Positions 5,573 to 12,314 of a DNA stretch of 12,314 nucleotides are shown piece by piece. Under the pieces are notes generated by a model. It saw nothing but the letters and a program-made list of their open reading frames with translations, had not been told where the DNA came from and searched no databases. The stretch covers positions 1-12,314 of the forward strand of contig CAKPDW010000046.1 in assembly GCA_934149115.1 (NCBI GenBank). Reading direction: 5' to 3'. Position 1 is the stretch's first letter, and each line of letters begins with the position of its first letter. Made by a program: the position numbers and the translations under genes. The stretch is from an uncultured Clostridia bacterium. GTDB lineage: Bacteria > Bacillota > Clostridia > TANB77 > CAG-508.

Positions 5573-5605
5573 GGGTGTGCTAAAATAAAAGTACACCCTT
5601 TTTTT
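5573..5605 (+). terminator. Intrinsic terminator after jag
   Basis: GGGTGTGC (5573-5580) pairs with GTACACCC (5591-5598) over 8 bp including one G-U pair, with a 10-nt A/T loop, followed by seven T. It closes the rnpA-yidD-yidC-jag cluster. Confidence 0.88.
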
Positions 5606-5652
5606 ATACGAATTTTGTTTGTATGGGAAAGAAAATAAAGGAGGAAAATATC

Positions 5653-7011
5653 ATGTCAACAATTGTTGCAATATCAACGGCTCCTGGAATTGGAGGAATA
5701 GGGATAGTCAGAATGAGTGGTTCTGATAGTTTTAAAATATTAAATAAAATTTTTAAACCTGTTTCTGATAAACCAATTAAAGGATATTCTATAAAATACG
5801 GAAAAATATATGATGGAGATGAAATTGTAGATGAAGTGTTAGTTTCATATTTCATTGCGCCTAAGAGTTATACAACTGAAGATATGTGTGAAATAAATTC
5901 ACATGGTGGAATGATTGTTATGAAAAAAATATTAGATTTATGTTTAAAAAATGGTGCGAATTTAGCTGATCCAGGAGAATTTACTAAAAGAGCTTTTTTA
6001 AATGGCAGAATTGACTTAACACAGGCGGAAGCTGTGATTGATGTAATTAATAGTAAATCTGAAAAAGAGGCAAAAGCATCAATGAATCAATTAGAAGGAA
6101 TTTTATCAGAAAAAATAAAAGAAATTAGAAATGATTTAATATCAGGAATGGCAGATATAGAGGTATCTATTGATTATCCAGAGTATGATGTGGAGGAAGT
6201 TACAAATACAAGGATTTTGGAAATACTTAATAGAAATGCAGATAGATTAAATAAACTAGAAAAATCATTTTCTAATGGGAAAATCCTTAGGGAAGGTGTT
6301 AAAACAGCGATTATTGGTAGACCAAATGCAGGAAAATCATCTTTATTAAACTTATTATTGAATGAGGAAAGGGCTATTGTTACTGAAATAGAAGGAACGA
6401 CACGAGATACAATCGAAGAATTTATTTCTGTTGAAGGAATACCATTTAAGATAATAGATACTGCTGGAATAAGGGATACAGAGGATACAGTTGAAAAAAT
6501 CGGAGTGAAAAAGGCTTTGGACATTGCTAAAGATAGTGATTTAATTATTGCTATTTTTGATATTACTAGAAAATTAAACGAAGAAGATGAAAAAATCTTA
6601 GAAATATTAAAAAATAAAAAATCAATTATTATTTTAAATAAAATTGATCTAATCCAGGAGTGCGTAAGTAAAAAAATATTTGAAAAATATTCAAAAAATA
6701 TTGTAACATTATCTACAAAGACACATGTAGGAATGGACGAATTGCTTGAAATCATGCAGAAAATGGTTGTTACAGAAGAAATAAAGACAGATAATGAATT
6801 ATTAGTTATTAATTCAAGACATAAAGCTTTAATTTCTAAAGCAATTATTTCTCTAAATAAAGCAATTGATACATTAAATTCAGGAATGCCGATTGATGTC
6901 ATAGCAATTTACATAAAAGAAATTTTAGAGGAACTTGGAAAAATTACTGGTGAAAGTGTAACAGAGGATATAATTAGTGAAATTTTTTCAAAGTTTTGTT
7001 TAGGAAAATAG
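5653..7011 (+). CDS. mnmE: tRNA uridine-5-carboxymethylaminomethyl(34) synthesis GTPase MnmE
   Basis: MnmE works with MnmG to modify the wobble uridine (U34) of certain tRNAs, using GTP hydrolysis and a folate donor. The 452-residue protein has the N-terminal TrmE domain (STIVAISTAPGIGGIGIVRMSG). The helical domain is split by a G domain with G1 GRPNAGKSS (222-230), TTRDT (249-253), G3 DTAG (269-272) and G4 NKID (329-332). It ends in FCLGK, the family C-x-G-K tail whose cysteine is conserved. The start ATG at 5653 follows AAAGGAGG (5637-5644) by 8 nt. An in-frame ATG at 5623 lies before that site and is rejected. It is the first gene of mnmE-mnmG-rsmG, with mnmG starting 15 nt downstream. No clear promoter is visible between the preceding terminator and the start. 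Confidence 0.97.
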   Translation: MSTIVAISTAPGIGGIGIVRMSGSDSFKILNKIFKPVSDKPIKGYSIKYGKIYDGDEIVDEVLVSYFIAPKSYTTEDMCEINSHGGMIVMKKILDLCLKNGANLADPGEFTKRAFLNGRIDLTQAEAVIDVINSKSEKEAKASMNQLEGILSEKIKEIRNDLISGMADIEVSIDYPEYDVEEVTNTRILEILNRNADRLNKLEKSFSNGKILREGVKTAIIGRPNAGKSSLLNLLLNEERAIVTEIEGTTRDTIEEFISVEGIPFKIIDTAGIRDTEDTVEKIGVKKALDIAKDSDLIIAIFDITRKLNEEDEKILEILKNKKSIIILNKIDLIQECVSKKIFEKYSKNIVTLSTKTHVGMDELLEIMQKMVVTEEIKTDNELLVINSRHKALISKAIISLNKAIDTLNSGMPIDVIAIYIKEILEELGKITGESVTEDIISEIFSKFCLGK

Positions 7012-7026
7012 AAAAGGAGTAGTAAA

Positions 7027-8916
7027 ATGAGTTTTAATGCAGGAAAATATGATATAGCAGTAATTGGTGCTGGACATGCTGGTTGTGAAGCTGCTTTAGC
7101 TGCAGCAAGAATGGGAATGAAAACATTGATATTTTCAATAACACTTGAGTGCGTTGCAAATATGCCATGTAATCCTCATATTGGAGGATCTTCCAAAGGA
7201 CATCTTGTTAGAGAGATAGATGCTCTTGGTGGAGAGATGGGAAAAAATATTGATAAAACAATGATTCAAATTAAGATGCTTAATACATCTAAGGGACCAG
7301 CAGTTCATTCTTTAAGAGCACAAGCAGATAGAAAAAGATATCAAATGGAAATGAAACATACTCTTGAAAAACAAGAGAATCTTTATCTAAAGCAAGGAGA
7401 AATTGTTAATATTCAAGTTGAAGATGGAAAAATTAAAGCTGTTGAAACTGATATGGGAGCTATTTATGAAGTTGATAGTGTTATTTTGGCAACAGGTACA
7501 TATTTGAAGGGAAAAATATTTGTTGGTGAATATTCATGTGAGAGTGGACCTGATGGAGTTTTTCCAGCTAATAAATTGTCTAAATGTTTAAAAGATTTAG
7601 GAATTAACATTGTTAGATTTAAAACGGGAACACCAGCAAGAATTAATCGTAATAGTATTGATTTTTCTAAAATGGAGATTCAAGAAGGTGATCCTAATGT
7701 TCCAGCTTTTTCATTTGAAGATAAATTAGGTGAATTTAAACAACAACCATGTTATTTAACTTACACAAACGAAAAAACACATGAAATTATTAGAAAAAAT
7801 TTACATAGATCTCCTCTTTATGCAGGAAAGATTGAGGGAACAGGACCTAGGTATTGCCCTTCAATTGAAGATAAAGTTGTTAGATTTGCAGATAAGGAGA
7901 GACATCAAATATTTGTTGAACCACTAGGGTTGGATACAGACGAAATGTATATTCAAGGAATGAGTTCTTCTTTACCAGAAGACGTTCAAATAGCAATGTA
8001 TAGAACTTTACCAGGATTAGAACATTGTGAGTTTACTAGACCAGCATATGCAATAGAATATGATTGTATAGAGCCATCACAATTAAAGAGGTCATTAGAA
8101 TTAAAATCAATTGATGGAATGTTTTTTGCAGGACAAATAAATGGTACTTCTGGATATGAAGAAGCTGCTTCACAAGGAATTATAGCTGGAATTAATGCTG
8201 CATTAAAATTAAAAGGAGAAGAACCTGTTGTTTTAGATAGATCAGATGCATATATAGGAGTATTAATAGATGATATTGTTACAAAAAGTACAAATGAACC
8301 ATATAGAATGATGACTTCTAGGGCTGAATATAGATTATTACTTCGACAAGATAATGCTGATATGAGACTAACAGAAATAGGACACAGAGTTGGACTGATT
8401 TCAGAGGAAAGATATAAAAAGTTTTTAGAAAAAAAAGAAAAAATTGCTCAAGAAAAGGCTAGGTTAGAAAACACTGTAATTAAGCCGACAGAGGAAGTAA
8501 ACCAATTATTGGAAAAAAATGGAACATCAAAAATATCTGGAGGAGTTAAACTTTCTGAACTTTTGAAAAGAACAGAACTTAATTATGAAATCTTAAAGAA
8601 AATAGATAAAAACAGAGTAGAGTTACCTGATGATGTCAAAGAAGAAGTTGAAATAATGGTTAAATATGAAGGATATATAAAAATGCAAGAAACTCAAGTA
8701 GAAGGATTTAAAAAACTTGAGAAAAAGCTTTTACCAGAAGATATTAATTATGATGATGTAAAAGGAATTAGAATTGAAGCAAGACAAAAACTTAATAAAA
8801 TTAAACCGTATTCAATTGGCCAGGCTTCAAGAATATCAGGGGTTTCACCTGCTGATATATCTGTCTTATTGGTATATTTAGAGCAGAGAAAACATAGAAA
8901 AGATGAGAATGTATAA
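7027..8916 (+). CDS. mnmG: tRNA uridine-5-carboxymethylaminomethyl(34) synthesis enzyme MnmG
   Basis: MnmG is the FAD- and NADH-dependent partner of MnmE; the two form a complex that adds an aminomethyl-type group to U34 of tRNAs reading A/G-ending codons. The 629-residue protein opens with the FAD-binding glycine motif GAGHAGCEAA (14-23). It then shows NPHIGGSSKGHLVREIDALG (49-68), RFKTGTPAR (198-206), the conserved cysteine in GPRYCPSIEDK (Cys278) and FAGQINGTSGYEEAA (368-382). It ends in the C-terminal helical region with GVSPADISVLL. Length and motifs are typical. AAAGGAG stands before ATG. It lies between mnmE (15-nt gap) and rsmG (12-nt gap), surely one operon. Confidence 0.98.
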   Translation: MSFNAGKYDIAVIGAGHAGCEAALAAARMGMKTLIFSITLECVANMPCNPHIGGSSKGHLVREIDALGGEMGKNIDKTMIQIKMLNTSKGPAVHSLRAQADRKRYQMEMKHTLEKQENLYLKQGEIVNIQVEDGKIKAVETDMGAIYEVDSVILATGTYLKGKIFVGEYSCESGPDGVFPANKLSKCLKDLGINIVRFKTGTPARINRNSIDFSKMEIQEGDPNVPAFSFEDKLGEFKQQPCYLTYTNEKTHEIIRKNLHRSPLYAGKIEGTGPRYCPSIEDKVVRFADKERHQIFVEPLGLDTDEMYIQGMSSSLPEDVQIAMYRTLPGLEHCEFTRPAYAIEYDCIEPSQLKRSLELKSIDGMFFAGQINGTSGYEEAASQGIIAGINAALKLKGEEPVVLDRSDAYIGVLIDDIVTKSTNEPYRMMTSRAEYRLLLRQDNADMRLTEIGHRVGLISEERYKKFLEKKEKIAQEKARLENTVIKPTEEVNQLLEKNGTSKISGGVKLSELLKRTELNYEILKKIDKNRVELPDDVKEEVEIMVKYEGYIKMQETQVEGFKKLEKKLLPEDINYDDVKGIRIEARQKLNKIKPYSIGQASRISGVSPADISVLLVYLEQRKHRKDENV

Positions 8917-8928
8917 AGGAGAGAAGAA

Positions 8929-9642
8929 TTGGAACGAACAGAAATAATGAATTTTTTCAAAAAAAAGTTAGATGAAAATAAAATTGAGATTTCTGACAAA
9001 AGTATGAATAATTTTATTATATATATGGATAACTTAATAGAGTGGAATAAAAAAATAAATTTAACAGCAATAAAAAAAGAAGATGATATAATTGTCAAAC
9101 ATTTCATAGATTCTATTTTTATTTTGAAATATATTAATGGAAACAAAATTATTGATATAGGTTCAGGAGCAGGTTTTCCTGGTATTCCATTAAAAATTGC
9201 TGAAAATAATTTGGATATTACTTTACTTGATTCTGTAAATAAAAAGGTTTTATTTATGCAAGATTCAATAGAAAAAATGGGGTTAAAAAATATTGTTGCT
9301 ATACATGGTAGAGCAGAAGATTATGCTCATGATATTAAGTACAGGGAACAATATGATGTAGCCACATCAAGGGCTGTAGCCAATATGAGTACTCTTGTTG
9401 AATACATGTTACCTTTTGTAAAAGTAGGAGGTTTTTGTATTTGTATGAAAGGACCAAATTCTGATGAAGAAATCATCGATTCAAAAAAAGCAATTTTTAA
9501 GCTTGGAGGAGAGATAAAAGAAGTGAAAAAGTATAGTATAGAAGGAAATGATAGGTGTTTGATAATTATAAAAAAGATAAAAAAAACCGAACAAACATAC
9601 CCTCGAAATCAAGGAAAACCCCTAAAAAGTCCGCTTAGATAA
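8929..9642 (+). CDS. rsmG: 16S rRNA (guanine-527-N7)-methyltransferase RsmG
   Basis: RsmG (formerly GidB) uses S-adenosylmethionine to methylate N7 of G527 in 16S rRNA. The 237-residue protein shows WNKKINLTAI (39-48), the cofactor loop DIGSGAGFPGIPLKI (76-90), TSRAVAN (146-152), CMKGP (172-176) and a family-typical C-terminus TYPRNQGKPLKSPLR. The start is taken as TTG 8929, because AAGGAG (8916-8921) stands 7 nt before it. The next in-frame ATG at 8947 would be 25 nt from the site and would drop six residues. It is the last gene of the mnmE-mnmG-rsmG operon, closed by the hairpin at 9657-9699. Confidence 0.96.
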   Translation: MERTEIMNFFKKKLDENKIEISDKSMNNFIIYMDNLIEWNKKINLTAIKKEDDIIVKHFIDSIFILKYINGNKIIDIGSGAGFPGIPLKIAENNLDITLLDSVNKKVLFMQDSIEKMGLKNIVAIHGRAEDYAHDIKYREQYDVATSRAVANMSTLVEYMLPFVKVGGFCICMKGPNSDEEIIDSKKAIFKLGGEIKEVKKYSIEGNDRCLIIIKKIKKTEQTYPRNQGKPLKSPLR

Positions 9643-9656
9643 TATGAAAAATGATG

Positions 9657-9699
9657 TGTTCCACAAGTAACTTGTACAGTTCTTGTGGAACATTTTTTT
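9657..9699 (+). terminator. Strong intrinsic terminator after rsmG, arms match parS half-sites
   Basis: TGTTCCACAAG (9657-9667) and CTTGTGGAACA (9682-9692) form a perfect 11-bp stem with a 14-nt loop, followed by seven T. It ends the mnmE-mnmG-rsmG operon. The outer 8 bases of each arm, TGTTCCAC and GTGGAACA, equal the two halves of the parS consensus bound by ParB, but split by 20 bp. Confidence 0.9.
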
Positions 9700-9819
9700 C
9701 TAATATAAATTTTTTGAATATTTTGTTATAAAAAAGTAATAAATAAAAAATTATTTTCGAGAAATATTGAAACAAAAATAGAAATTAATTTTTATTTTTT
9801 TTAGAAAGAATATTAACCT

Positions 9820-9950
9820 GCATAAAATGTCGCAAATCCTTTGAAATGAGGATGTACAGAGATTTTTAGCAAAAAAGATAAAAAAACTAATTAATAGAGA
9901 ATAAATCTATGTAACTCTGTTGTGAGAGGGGTTTGCGATAAAAATTATGC
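9820..9950. ncRNA. Candidate structured RNA of unknown class
   Basis: GCATAA (9820-9825) pairs with TTATGC (9945-9950). After a small internal loop, 9828-9842 pairs with 9926-9940, including the uninterrupted core TCGCAAA with TTTGCGA. Inside, ACAGAG (9856-9861) pairs with CTCTGT (9915-9920), and ATAGA (9894-9898) with TCTAT (9906-9910). ATCCT (9836-9840) can instead pair with AGGAT (9849-9853), competing with the inner end of the closing helix. I recognise no riboswitch or known RNA family, no clear promoter upstream, and no proper T-run directly after it. It could be transcribed on either strand, or act as DNA. The call as RNA is inference. Confidence 0.4.
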
Positions 9951-10006
9951 TTTGAAATATTTTTTTATTATATATAAATATTAAAATAAAAAAATAATAA
10001 AAATTA

Positions 10007-10035
10007 TTGACATGCAAAAACAAATTTTATATCAT
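10007..10035 (+). promoter_or_regulatory. parA promoter
   Basis: TTGACA (10007-10012) is a consensus -35. TATCAT (10030-10035) stands 17 bp downstream as -10. This gives parAB its own promoter, independent of the terminated rsmG operon. Confidence 0.65.
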
Positions 10036-10063
10036 TATATAGAAAAAGAATGGAGGGATAAAT

Positions 10064-10852
10064 TTGGGTAAGATTATAGCAGTGGCTAATCAAAAAGGAG
10101 GCGTTGGAAAGACTACAACATCAGTTAATTTAAGCGCTTTACTTGCTAAAAAAGGAAAAAAAGTAGTACTTTTAGATGCAGATCCTCAAGGAAATGCTAC
10201 TAGTGGATTAGGAGTAGAAAAAGATGTAGAAAAATCATTGTATGATGTACTTATAAACGAAGAACCACTTGAAAATACTTTAGAAGATACAATTGAAAAA
10301 AATTTAAAAATATGCCCTTCAAATATGAATTTGGCAGGAGCAGAAGTGGAATTAGTTTCACAGATGTCTCGAGAACATCGACTAAAAGAGCAATTAGATA
10401 TGGTAAAGGACAAGTATGACTATATTGTTATAGATTGTCCACCATCATTAGGACTTATAACATTAAATTCATTTACTGCTGCGGATTCAGTTTTGATACC
10501 AGTGCAATGTGAGTATTATGCATTAGAAGGATTAGGACAACTTTTAAATACAATAAATCTTGTTAAAAAGCACCTTAATAAATCTTTAGAAATAGAAGGA
10601 GCTTTATTAACAATGTATGACATTAGAACTAACTTGTCAAACCAAGTGGTAAAGGAAGTAAAAAGATATTTTGGTGATAAAGTGTACAAAACGGTAATAC
10701 CAAGGAATGTACGACTTAGTGAAGCACCTAGTTTTGGAATGCCTATAACAATTTATGATCCAAGATCAAAAGGAGCACGTAGTTATGAAAAGTTAGCAAA
10801 AGAATTTTTGAAACAAGAAGAAGCTAGAGAAAAAGCTAAACATATGAGGTAG
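10064..10852 (+). CDS. parA: Chromosome partitioning ATPase ParA (Soj)
   Basis: ParA/Soj is a deviant Walker-type ATPase that forms ATP-bound dimers on DNA. It works with ParB to segregate origins, and in B. subtilis it also modulates DnaA. The 262-residue protein shows the deviant Walker A KGGVGKTTT (11-19) with its signature lysine, LLDADPQGN (36-44), Walker B IVIDCPPSLG (121-130) and RNVRLSEAPSFG (214-225). It starts at TTG 10064. GGAGGG (10052-10057) lies 6 nt before, there is no ATG until deep inside the conserved domain, and the product then begins exactly like family members (GKIIAVANQKGG). It has its own promoter, and parB starts 13 nt after its stop, so parAB is an operon next to oriC. 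Confidence 0.97.
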   Translation: MGKIIAVANQKGGVGKTTTSVNLSALLAKKGKKVVLLDADPQGNATSGLGVEKDVEKSLYDVLINEEPLENTLEDTIEKNLKICPSNMNLAGAEVELVSQMSREHRLKEQLDMVKDKYDYIVIDCPPSLGLITLNSFTAADSVLIPVQCEYYALEGLGQLLNTINLVKKHLNKSLEIEGALLTMYDIRTNLSNQVVKEVKRYFGDKVYKTVIPRNVRLSEAPSFGMPITIYDPRSKGARSYEKLAKEFLKQEEAREKAKHMR

Positions 10853-10865
10853 GAGGAATAATAGA

Positions 10866-11708
10866 ATGGCAAAAAAAACAGGTTTGGGAAAAGGATTGGA
10901 TGCCTTATTTTCATCAACATTAGTAGATGAAGAAGTTGATGAAAATGAAGTAGTTCAAAAATTGAAAGTATCAGAGATTGAACCTAATAGAGATCAACCA
11001 AGAAGGATATTTGAAGAAGATTCATTAAATGAGTTAGCTGATTCAATTAAACGATATGGAGTGATACAACCAATTATAGTATCAAAAAAAGAAAATTTTT
11101 ATCAAATTGTTGCAGGTGAAAGAAGATGGAGAGCAACTAAAAAAGCTGGATTAACTGAAATACCAGCGATTGTACGTGAAGATAATGAACAAAAAAATAG
11201 AGAAATTGCTCTAATAGAGAATATTCAAAGAGAAGATTTGAATCCAATTGAAAAAGCAAGAGGAATAAAATTATTAATGGAGCAGTATAATTTGACACAA
11301 GCGCAAGTTGCAGAAGTAATAGGAAAAGGTAGAAGTACAGTTACAAATACATTAAGAATATTAAATTTAGATCCAAGAGTAATAGATTTAGCATTACAGG
11401 GTAAACTAACAGAAGGACATTGTAAAGCACTATTGGGATTTGATAATCCTGATAAACAATACGATATGGCTTTATATATGATTGAATCAGGAGATAGTGT
11501 AAGAGAGGCAGAAAAGAAAACAAAATCAAGAAAAGCTATGCCTAAAAAGAATGAAAAATATGAACCAATATACAGAGACATTGAGAGTAGCTTTCAAAGT
11601 TTTTTCGGAACAAAAGTAAAATTAAATGCAGGACAAAGAAAAGGAAAAATAATTATAGAATATGCATCAAATGATGATTTAGAGCGTATACTAGATTTAA
11701 TAAAATAA
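10866..11708 (+). CDS. parB: Chromosome partitioning protein ParB (Spo0J)
   Basis: ParB/Spo0J binds parS sites near the origin, spreads as a CTP-dependent clamp, loads SMC and stimulates ParA. The 280-residue protein begins GLGKGLDALFS (6-16), the basic N-terminal peptide that stimulates ParA. The CTP-binding domain carries GERRWRA (84-90) and ENIQRED (118-124). The helix-turn-helix is near 143-166 (LTQAQVAEVIGKGRSTVTN). The C-terminal dimerisation domain is about 232-280. Domain order and length are typical. AGGAGG (10851-10856) overlaps the parA stop and lies 9 nt before ATG. I found no intact 16-bp parS in this window, so its sites must lie elsewhere. Confidence 0.97.
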   Translation: MAKKTGLGKGLDALFSSTLVDEEVDENEVVQKLKVSEIEPNRDQPRRIFEEDSLNELADSIKRYGVIQPIIVSKKENFYQIVAGERRWRATKKAGLTEIPAIVREDNEQKNREIALIENIQREDLNPIEKARGIKLLMEQYNLTQAQVAEVIGKGRSTVTNTLRILNLDPRVIDLALQGKLTEGHCKALLGFDNPDKQYDMALYMIESGDSVREAEKKTKSRKAMPKKNEKYEPIYRDIESSFQSFFGTKVKLNAGQRKGKIIIEYASNDDLERILDLIK

Positions 11709-11725
11709 GGGAGAGATATTGCACG

Positions 11726-12205
11726 ATGATAAATATTATATTAGGTTTATCTATAGCAGTTAATGTTTTATTAACTGCTATAGTGTTGTTGTTTCTTACA
11801 AAATTAAAAAAAGTTGAAGAAAGATATAATTCTTTTATATCAAAATTTGATGGGAAAGATAATATAGAAGATATATTAAAGAAATACATCGAAATGGTAA
11901 AAAATGTAAATGAGGATAATAAGATAATTCAAGCTAATGAACTTGCAATAGAAAGAAGATTAAATACATGTGTTCAAAATATAGGAATGGTAAGATATAA
12001 TGCTTTTGATGATGTTGGAAGTGAATTAAGTTTTGCAATTGCTTTACTAGATAACGAAAACAATGGGTTTGTTATAAATTCGATATATGGTAGATCATCA
12101 AGTAATATATATGCTAAGACTATAGAAAATGGTACTTCAAAGTATACATTATCAGATGAAGAAATAAAAGCAGTAAATAAAGCAAAAGAATATAAAAAAA
12201 TATAA
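11726..12205 (+). CDS. DUF4446 family membrane-anchored protein, function unknown
   Basis: The 159-residue protein starts with one hydrophobic segment (about residues 2-25, INIILGLSIAVNVLLTAIVL). A predicted helical, charged region (about 28-85) follows. The C-terminal globular part contains GMVRYNAFDDVGSELSFAIA and NGFVINSIYGRSSSNIYAK. These are the conserved segments of DUF4446 as I remember the family, which in Clostridia commonly follows parB. The function is not known. The anchor with a cytoplasmic coil-like region would suit a membrane partner of segregation, but that is guesswork. The start ATG at 11726 has GGGAG (11709-11713) 12 nt upstream, a rather long spacing. It lies 17 nt after parB and is probably part of its operon. 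No terminator is visible before the tRNA gene. Confidence 0.85.
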   Translation: MINIILGLSIAVNVLLTAIVLLFLTKLKKVEERYNSFISKFDGKDNIEDILKKYIEMVKNVNEDNKIIQANELAIERRLNTCVQNIGMVRYNAFDDVGSELSFAIALLDNENNGFVINSIYGRSSSNIYAKTIENGTSKYTLSDEEIKAVNKAKEYKKI

Positions 12206-12214
12206 AATTAGGTA

Positions 12215-12243
12215 TTGACTTTTTATATTTCATATGATAAATT
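12215..12243 (+). promoter_or_regulatory. Candidate promoter for tRNA-Ser
   Basis: TTGACT (12215-12220) and TAAATT (12238-12243) are 17 bp apart. Transcription would begin a few bases before the tRNA. A better-looking TATGAT (12233-12238) is only 12 bp from the -35, so it is less likely. Confidence 0.55.
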
Positions 12244-12258
12244 ATTAATGTTCTCTGT

Positions 12259-12314
12259 GGAGAGGTGGTCGAGTTGGTTTATGGCACCAGTCTTGAAAAT
12301 TGGCGTAGGTTAAT
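12259..12314 (+). tRNA. tRNA-Ser (anticodon UGA), 3' part beyond window edge
   Basis: The 5' acceptor strand GGAGAGG (12259-12265) is followed by T8-G9 and a D-arm containing GTCGAGTTGG. An anticodon arm follows, with CCAGT (12287-12291) pairing ATTGG (12299-12303) around loop CTTGAAA. The anticodon TGA is at 12294-12296. The bases after it, CGTAGGTTAAT, begin the long variable arm typical of serine tRNAs. The T-arm and 3' acceptor strand are beyond the window. It reads UCA and, with wobble, other UCN codons. Confidence 0.93.

Larger units (their letters stand above)
9643..10063. other. rsmG-parA intergenic region
   Basis: This 421-bp stretch has no plausible gene; the only start after rsmG gives an eight-codon reading. 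It contains the rsmG terminator (9657-9699) and an A/T-only stretch (about 9700-9815) without a convincing promoter. These are followed by a long-range complementary element (9820-9950), another A/T stretch, and the parA promoter and ribosome binding site (10007-10057). Confidence 0.7.

Noticed and set aside
5623..5652. Longer mnmE reading from ATG at 5623
   Set aside because: The strong AAAGGAGG at 5637-5644 lies downstream of this ATG and serves ATG 5653, where family homology begins.
6174..6902. Minus-strand open reading of 242 codons within mnmE
   Set aside because: It lies wholly antisense to a well-supported gene, has Ser/Ile-rich low-complexity content and no ribosome binding site. 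It is a by-product of AT-rich codon use.
9820..9950. Miniature transposable element explanation for the inverted arms
   Set aside because: Flanks show no target-site duplication, the arms have an asymmetric internal loop, and no second copy is seen in the window. A genome-wide search could reopen this.
11168..11183. parS-like sequence with ACGTGAA core inside parB
   Set aside because: Only about 9 of 16 positions match the parS consensus and both outer ends are wrong. No intact parS is present in the window; the GTTTCACC sequence near 8844 fails likewise.

Overview
This window is a chromosomal replication-origin neighbourhood from a very AT-rich Gram-positive bacterium, most likely a member of the Clostridia. 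The evidence is the gene order: dnaN and dnaA diverge from rpmH-rnpA-yidD-yidC-jag-mnmE-mnmG-rsmG-parA-parB, followed by a DUF4446 gene. Other support comes from strong AGGAGG ribosome binding sites, A/T-ending codons (AGA for Arg) and a signal-peptide-less YidC. yidD ends in TGA and tryptophan is TGG, so the standard bacterial code applies. Genus or species cannot be read from this sequence.

Layout. Positions 1-1037 (minus) hold dnaN, cut at the window edge. Positions 1038-1370 are the main origin segment: AT-rich unwinding tract, DnaA-trio-like repeats, strong DnaA boxes, and a helically phased array of degenerate boxes. dnaA follows on the minus strand. The dnaA-rpmH gap (2727-3175) carries a second, small DnaA-box cluster in a 22-bp tandem repeat plus the rpmH promoter. 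Rightward, rpmH, rnpA, yidD, yidC and jag form a ribosome / RNase P / membrane-insertion cluster that ends at a terminator (5573-5605). mnmE, mnmG and rsmG form an RNA-modification operon that ends at a strong hairpin terminator (9657-9699). A 420-bp gap holds a long-range complementary element of unknown function and the parA promoter. parA, parB and a DUF4446 membrane protein follow. The window ends inside tRNA-Ser(UGA).

Together the genes cover initiation (DnaA and its sites), the sliding clamp (DnaN), origin segregation (ParA/ParB), and growth-linked translation functions (L34, RNase P protein, tRNA U34 modification, 16S rRNA m7G methylation, membrane protein insertion). All genes look intact and vertically inherited. 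There are no insertion sequences, CRISPR arrays or phage genes. The points of interest are mainly non-coding: the architecture of the origin, the 9820-9950 structured element, and a terminator built from parS-like half-sites. At protein level, YidC has Gln where the family has its groove arginine. Three genes (dnaA, rsmG, parA) appear to start at TTG.
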